NCBI RefSeq assembly: GCF_001598255.1
Contig: NZ_BCYP01000038.1
Location: 40,875-104,874, forward strand
Direction: 5' to 3'
DNA from: Mitsuaria chitosanitabida ATCC BAA-476 = NBRC 102408
GTDB lineage: Bacteria > Pseudomonadota > Gammaproteobacteria > Burkholderiales > Burkholderiaceae_C
DNA: 64,000 nucleotides
The notes below the pieces were generated by a model. It did no database searches, was not told the origin of the DNA, and worked only from the letters and a program-made list of their open reading frames with translations. Positions 61,928 through 64,000 of this stretch are shown here, piece by piece. The translations under genes were made by a program, and so were the position numbers. How positions within the stretch are numbered: the first letter of the stretch is position 1; every line of letters starts with the position of its first letter.

Positions 61928-62551
61928 TCATGCCCGGCACGATTCCCGCGATCGCCCGGCGCGCGCGAGCAGCGCACAGGCCAGCGCCACCGCCAGCGCG
62001 CAGACCACCCCGGACACCACGCCGGTCAGATGCGCCAGCGGCGCGATCGAGATGTTCCAGCCCTCCCATTGGCGCAGCGGCGGTCCGGCCAGAGGCCGCT
62101 CGGCCGCGACCTTGGCCAGCAGGCCGATCCCGATCATCAGACCGATCACCCGCTCCCGCCCATGCGACGCGCGCATCCGCAGCATCGCGATCACCGCGAC
62201 CGCCACGCCCGCGTGCAGCACGCCGGACAGCCCGCCGAAGCGCTCGAGCCCCGGCTCGATCAGCAGGCCGAACTGCGTCAGCGGCCAGGCCATCAGCCAG
62301 GCCAGCGCCTCGCGCCAGGTCAGGCGCGCGGCCAGGCCCAGCAGGCCCACGACCGCGCAGCCCGCGAGGTTGGCGATCAGGTGTTGCGGGCTCCAGTGCA
62401 GCAGCGCGGCGGTGAAGGCCCGCCAGGGCTCCCGCCCGGCGAGTTCAGGCCGCCATTGCAGCGCCGCCTGCACCGCGGGCGGCTGCACCCAGACCAGCAG
62501 CGAGCCGGTGGCCAGCAGCAGCGCCAGCAGCATCCATGCGCGTCCCCGCAT
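61928..62551 (-). CDS. rrtA: rhomboid-family protease, rhombosortase-like
   Basis: A 207-residue rhomboid with about six membrane helices. The catalytic serine is S109 in FGGLSGVLHAG, and the partner histidine is H174 in AHLTGVVSG. H52, H57 and N61 in LLHWSPQHLIANLAG form the oxyanion region. The GLSGVLH and TALLHWSPQHL segments are those of rhombosortases, which cut GlyGly-CTERM proteins at the inner membrane. No GlyGly-CTERM protein was recognised in this window. It lies 18 nt after glnE. Confidence 0.83.
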   Translation of the reverse strand: MRGRAWMLLALLLATGSLLVWVQPPAVQAALQWRPELAGREPWRAFTAALLHWSPQHLIANLAGCAVVGLLGLAARLTWREALAWLMAWPLTQFGLLIEPGLERFGGLSGVLHAGVAVAVIAMLRMRASHGRERVIGLMIGIGLLAKVAAERPLAGPPLRQWEGWNISIAPLAHLTGVVSGVVCALAVALACALLARAGRSRESCRA

Positions 62552-62569
62552 CCGACGCGCCCGCCCTCG

Positions 62570-64000
62570 TCAGCCGAAGACGGCGCGCCACAGCGCCAGC
62601 ACCGCGTCGCGCTGCGGCGCCAGGGCCTCCGCGGCTTCGGCGTCCAGCGCGGTCGATTGCTCGTTCAGGCGCGCCCGGTGCTGGACCCGGCGCAGTTCGC
62701 GATACGCGTCGGCCGCCGCACGGCCCACGTCGGCCGGCAGCAGGCCCTGGGCCTCGGCGCGTTGCAGCAGCGCGATGTTGCCGGCGTTGGCCAGCAGGTC
62801 GGGATGCGCGCCGGCGTGCGCCAGGATCAGGTATTGCAGCGTGAACTCGGCATCCACCATGCCGCCCGGACTGTGCTTGACGTCGAAGAGTCCGGCCTTG
62901 ACCGGCCGTGCCGCGCGCAGCTTCTCGCGCATGGCCACGACCTCCTCGCGCAGCGCCACAGGGTCGCGCGGCGCGGTCAGCACCGCGCGTCGCGTCGCTT
63001 CGAAGCGCTCGGCCAGCGACGTGTCGCCCGCGCAGAAGCGCGCCCGCGTGATGGCCTGGTGCTCCCAGGTCCATGCGGTGTTGCTGCCGCGGCCGCCCTG
63101 GTAGTTCTCGAAGGAACTCAGCGAGGTCACCAGCAACCCCGAGTTGCCGTTGGGCCGCAGCGCGGTATCGATGTCGAAGAGCTCGCCCGCCGCGGTGCGG
63201 ATGGTCAGCCAGGTGATCAGCTTGCGGACGAAGGCGCCGTAGATCTCGGACGCGTTCTCGTCCTCGTCGTCGAACAGGAAGACCAGGTCCAGGTCGCTGC
63301 CGTAGCCCAGTTCCTTGCCGCCCAGCTTGCCGTAGGCGATCACCGCCAGTCGCGGGGCGTCCCGGTGCTTCTGCTTGAGGCGCGCCCAGGCCCAGTCGAT
63401 CACGCATTGCAGCGTCGCGTCGGCCAGCAGCGAGAGCTCGTCGGCCACCTGCTCGACGCTGATCTGGCCCTCGACGTCGCGCACCAGCGTGCGGAAGACC
63501 TCGGCGTGATGCGCGCGGCGCACGCTGTCCAGCAGCGCGTCCTCGCTCGCCTCGCCGTGCTCGGCCCAGGCGTCGTGGCGCGCCTGCAGATCCTGGATGA
63601 ACGCGGGACCGTCGAAGCGCTCGTGCAGCAGCCGCGCATCGGCCAGCTCGTCGATCACGCCCGGGTGCTGCATCAGATAGCGCATCGGCCAGCGCGCCAG
63701 CCCCAGCAGGCGCAGCAATCGCCCCTGGACCGCCGGCCGCTCGACGAGCAGCGCCAGGTAGCTCTCGCGCCGCAGCAGCGGCTCGATCCAGTCCACGAAG
63801 CGCTGCGCCGCTTCCAGCGTGCACTCGCCCTGGCGCACGGCCAGCGCCGCGCGGCCGACCAGCTTGGCCAGCCGCAGCCGCGATTCCTCGCGCAGGTTCT
63901 GCACGCGCGGCTGCTGCGCCCAGCGGCGCACGCTGGCGGCCAGTTCCGGCTGCAGCTTCTCGAGGAAGTCCTCGCTGTCGATCGGGAGCGGCGGCCCGCC
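62570..64000 (-). CDS. glnE: glutamine synthetase adenylyltransferase, C-terminal part (5' end outside window)
   Basis: The frame is open to the window edge, so the start lies beyond 64000; about 476 residues are visible, roughly the C-terminal half. The nucleotidyltransferase site is YGKLGGKELGYGSDLDLVFLFDDE, with the G-S-D-x-D motif of the adenylylating domain; LRPNGNSGLLVTS, KHSPGGMVDAEFTLQYL and the C-terminal helical bundle follow. GlnE adds AMP to, and removes it from, glutamine synthetase in response to PII. It heads an operon-like set with the rhomboid and EamA genes. Confidence 0.95.
   Translation of the reverse strand, partial: GGPPLPIDSEDFLEKLQPELAASVRRWAQQPRVQNLREESRLRLAKLVGRAALAVRQGECTLEAAQRFVDWIEPLLRRESYLALLVERPAVQGRLLRLLGLARWPMRYLMQHPGVIDELADARLLHERFDGPAFIQDLQARHDAWAEHGEASEDALLDSVRRAHHAEVFRTLVRDVEGQISVEQVADELSLLADATLQCVIDWAWARLKQKHRDAPRLAVIAYGKLGGKELGYGSDLDLVFLFDDEDENASEIYGAFVRKLITWLTIRTAAGELFDIDTALRPNGNSGLLVTSLSSFENYQGGRGSNTAWTWEHQAITRARFCAGDTSLAERFEATRRAVLTAPRDPVALREEVVAMREKLRAARPVKAGLFDVKHSPGGMVDAEFTLQYLILAHAGAHPDLLANAGNIALLQRAEAQGLLPADVGRAAADAYRELRRVQHRARLNEQSTALDAEAAEALAPQRDAVLALWRAVFG

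Overview
The window is GC-rich bacterial chromosome, densely packed with no sign of prophage, insertion sequence or CRISPR. Gene content (Burkholderia-type trimeric porin, DUF1840 protein, Mg-type HemB, HemJ, PhoH/YbeY with lysine/alanine tails, NnrU, REP-like intergenic palindromes) points to a betaproteobacterium of the order Burkholderiales, probably the Roseateles/Mitsuaria/Rubrivivax side of the order. The lineage is an inference from familiarity with the proteins, not from a search.

Layout. 1-5772: a cut-off Sel1-repeat gene, then a leftward run encoding HemJ, a VanZ-like membrane protein, a thioredoxin-like ferredoxin, an alpha/beta hydrolase, a D-Ala-D-Ala carboxypeptidase, a D-amino-acid aminotransferase and a YbeD-like protein. 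5794-14290: a structured leader or sRNA with a strong terminator, hemB, a CorA transporter, ybeY-phoH, a NarL-type two-component pair and ruvAB. 14431-21485: porin, sterol-desaturase-like protein, histidine phosphatase, DUF1840 and an overlapping c-di-GMP pair (HD-GYP plus PAS-GGDEF-EAL). 21687-28008: lower aromatic/dicarboxylate beta-oxidation genes (3-oxoadipyl-CoA thiolase, 3-hydroxyacyl-CoA dehydrogenase, enoyl-CoA hydratase) with IclR and LysR regulators. 28143-31349: an EamA transporter and an M13 metallopeptidase.

31453-42943 is a glucoside utilisation locus. A leftward run encodes a TonB-dependent receptor, an ABC substrate-binding protein, two permeases, a GH1 beta-glucosidase and glucokinase. 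A flavin-dependent tryptophan-halogenase-like gene diverges from it, and a LacI regulator follows. Two near-identical 14-bp LacI-type palindromes sit in the divergent promoter region. The ABC ATPase is absent.

43057-49108: tRNA-Leu(CAG), then a leftward cluster predicted to convert L-lysine to 2-oxoglutarate: lysine 6-dehydrogenase, aminoadipate-semialdehyde dehydrogenase, HglS-type 2-oxoadipate dioxygenase/decarboxylase and a D-2-hydroxyglutarate-type FAD dehydrogenase. An Lrp-family regulator is divergent. Only the 2-aminoadipate transaminase is missing.

49301-64000: small membrane proteins, NnrU, a YtrA-type GntR/ABC exporter operon, a TonB siderophore receptor under a Fur box, a chemoreceptor apparently co-transcribed with a three-subunit membrane sugar/alcohol dehydrogenase, a repeat-rich gap with a REP-doublet around 12-bp tandem repeats, then an EamA transporter, a rhombosortase-like protease and the 3' half of glnE running off the end.
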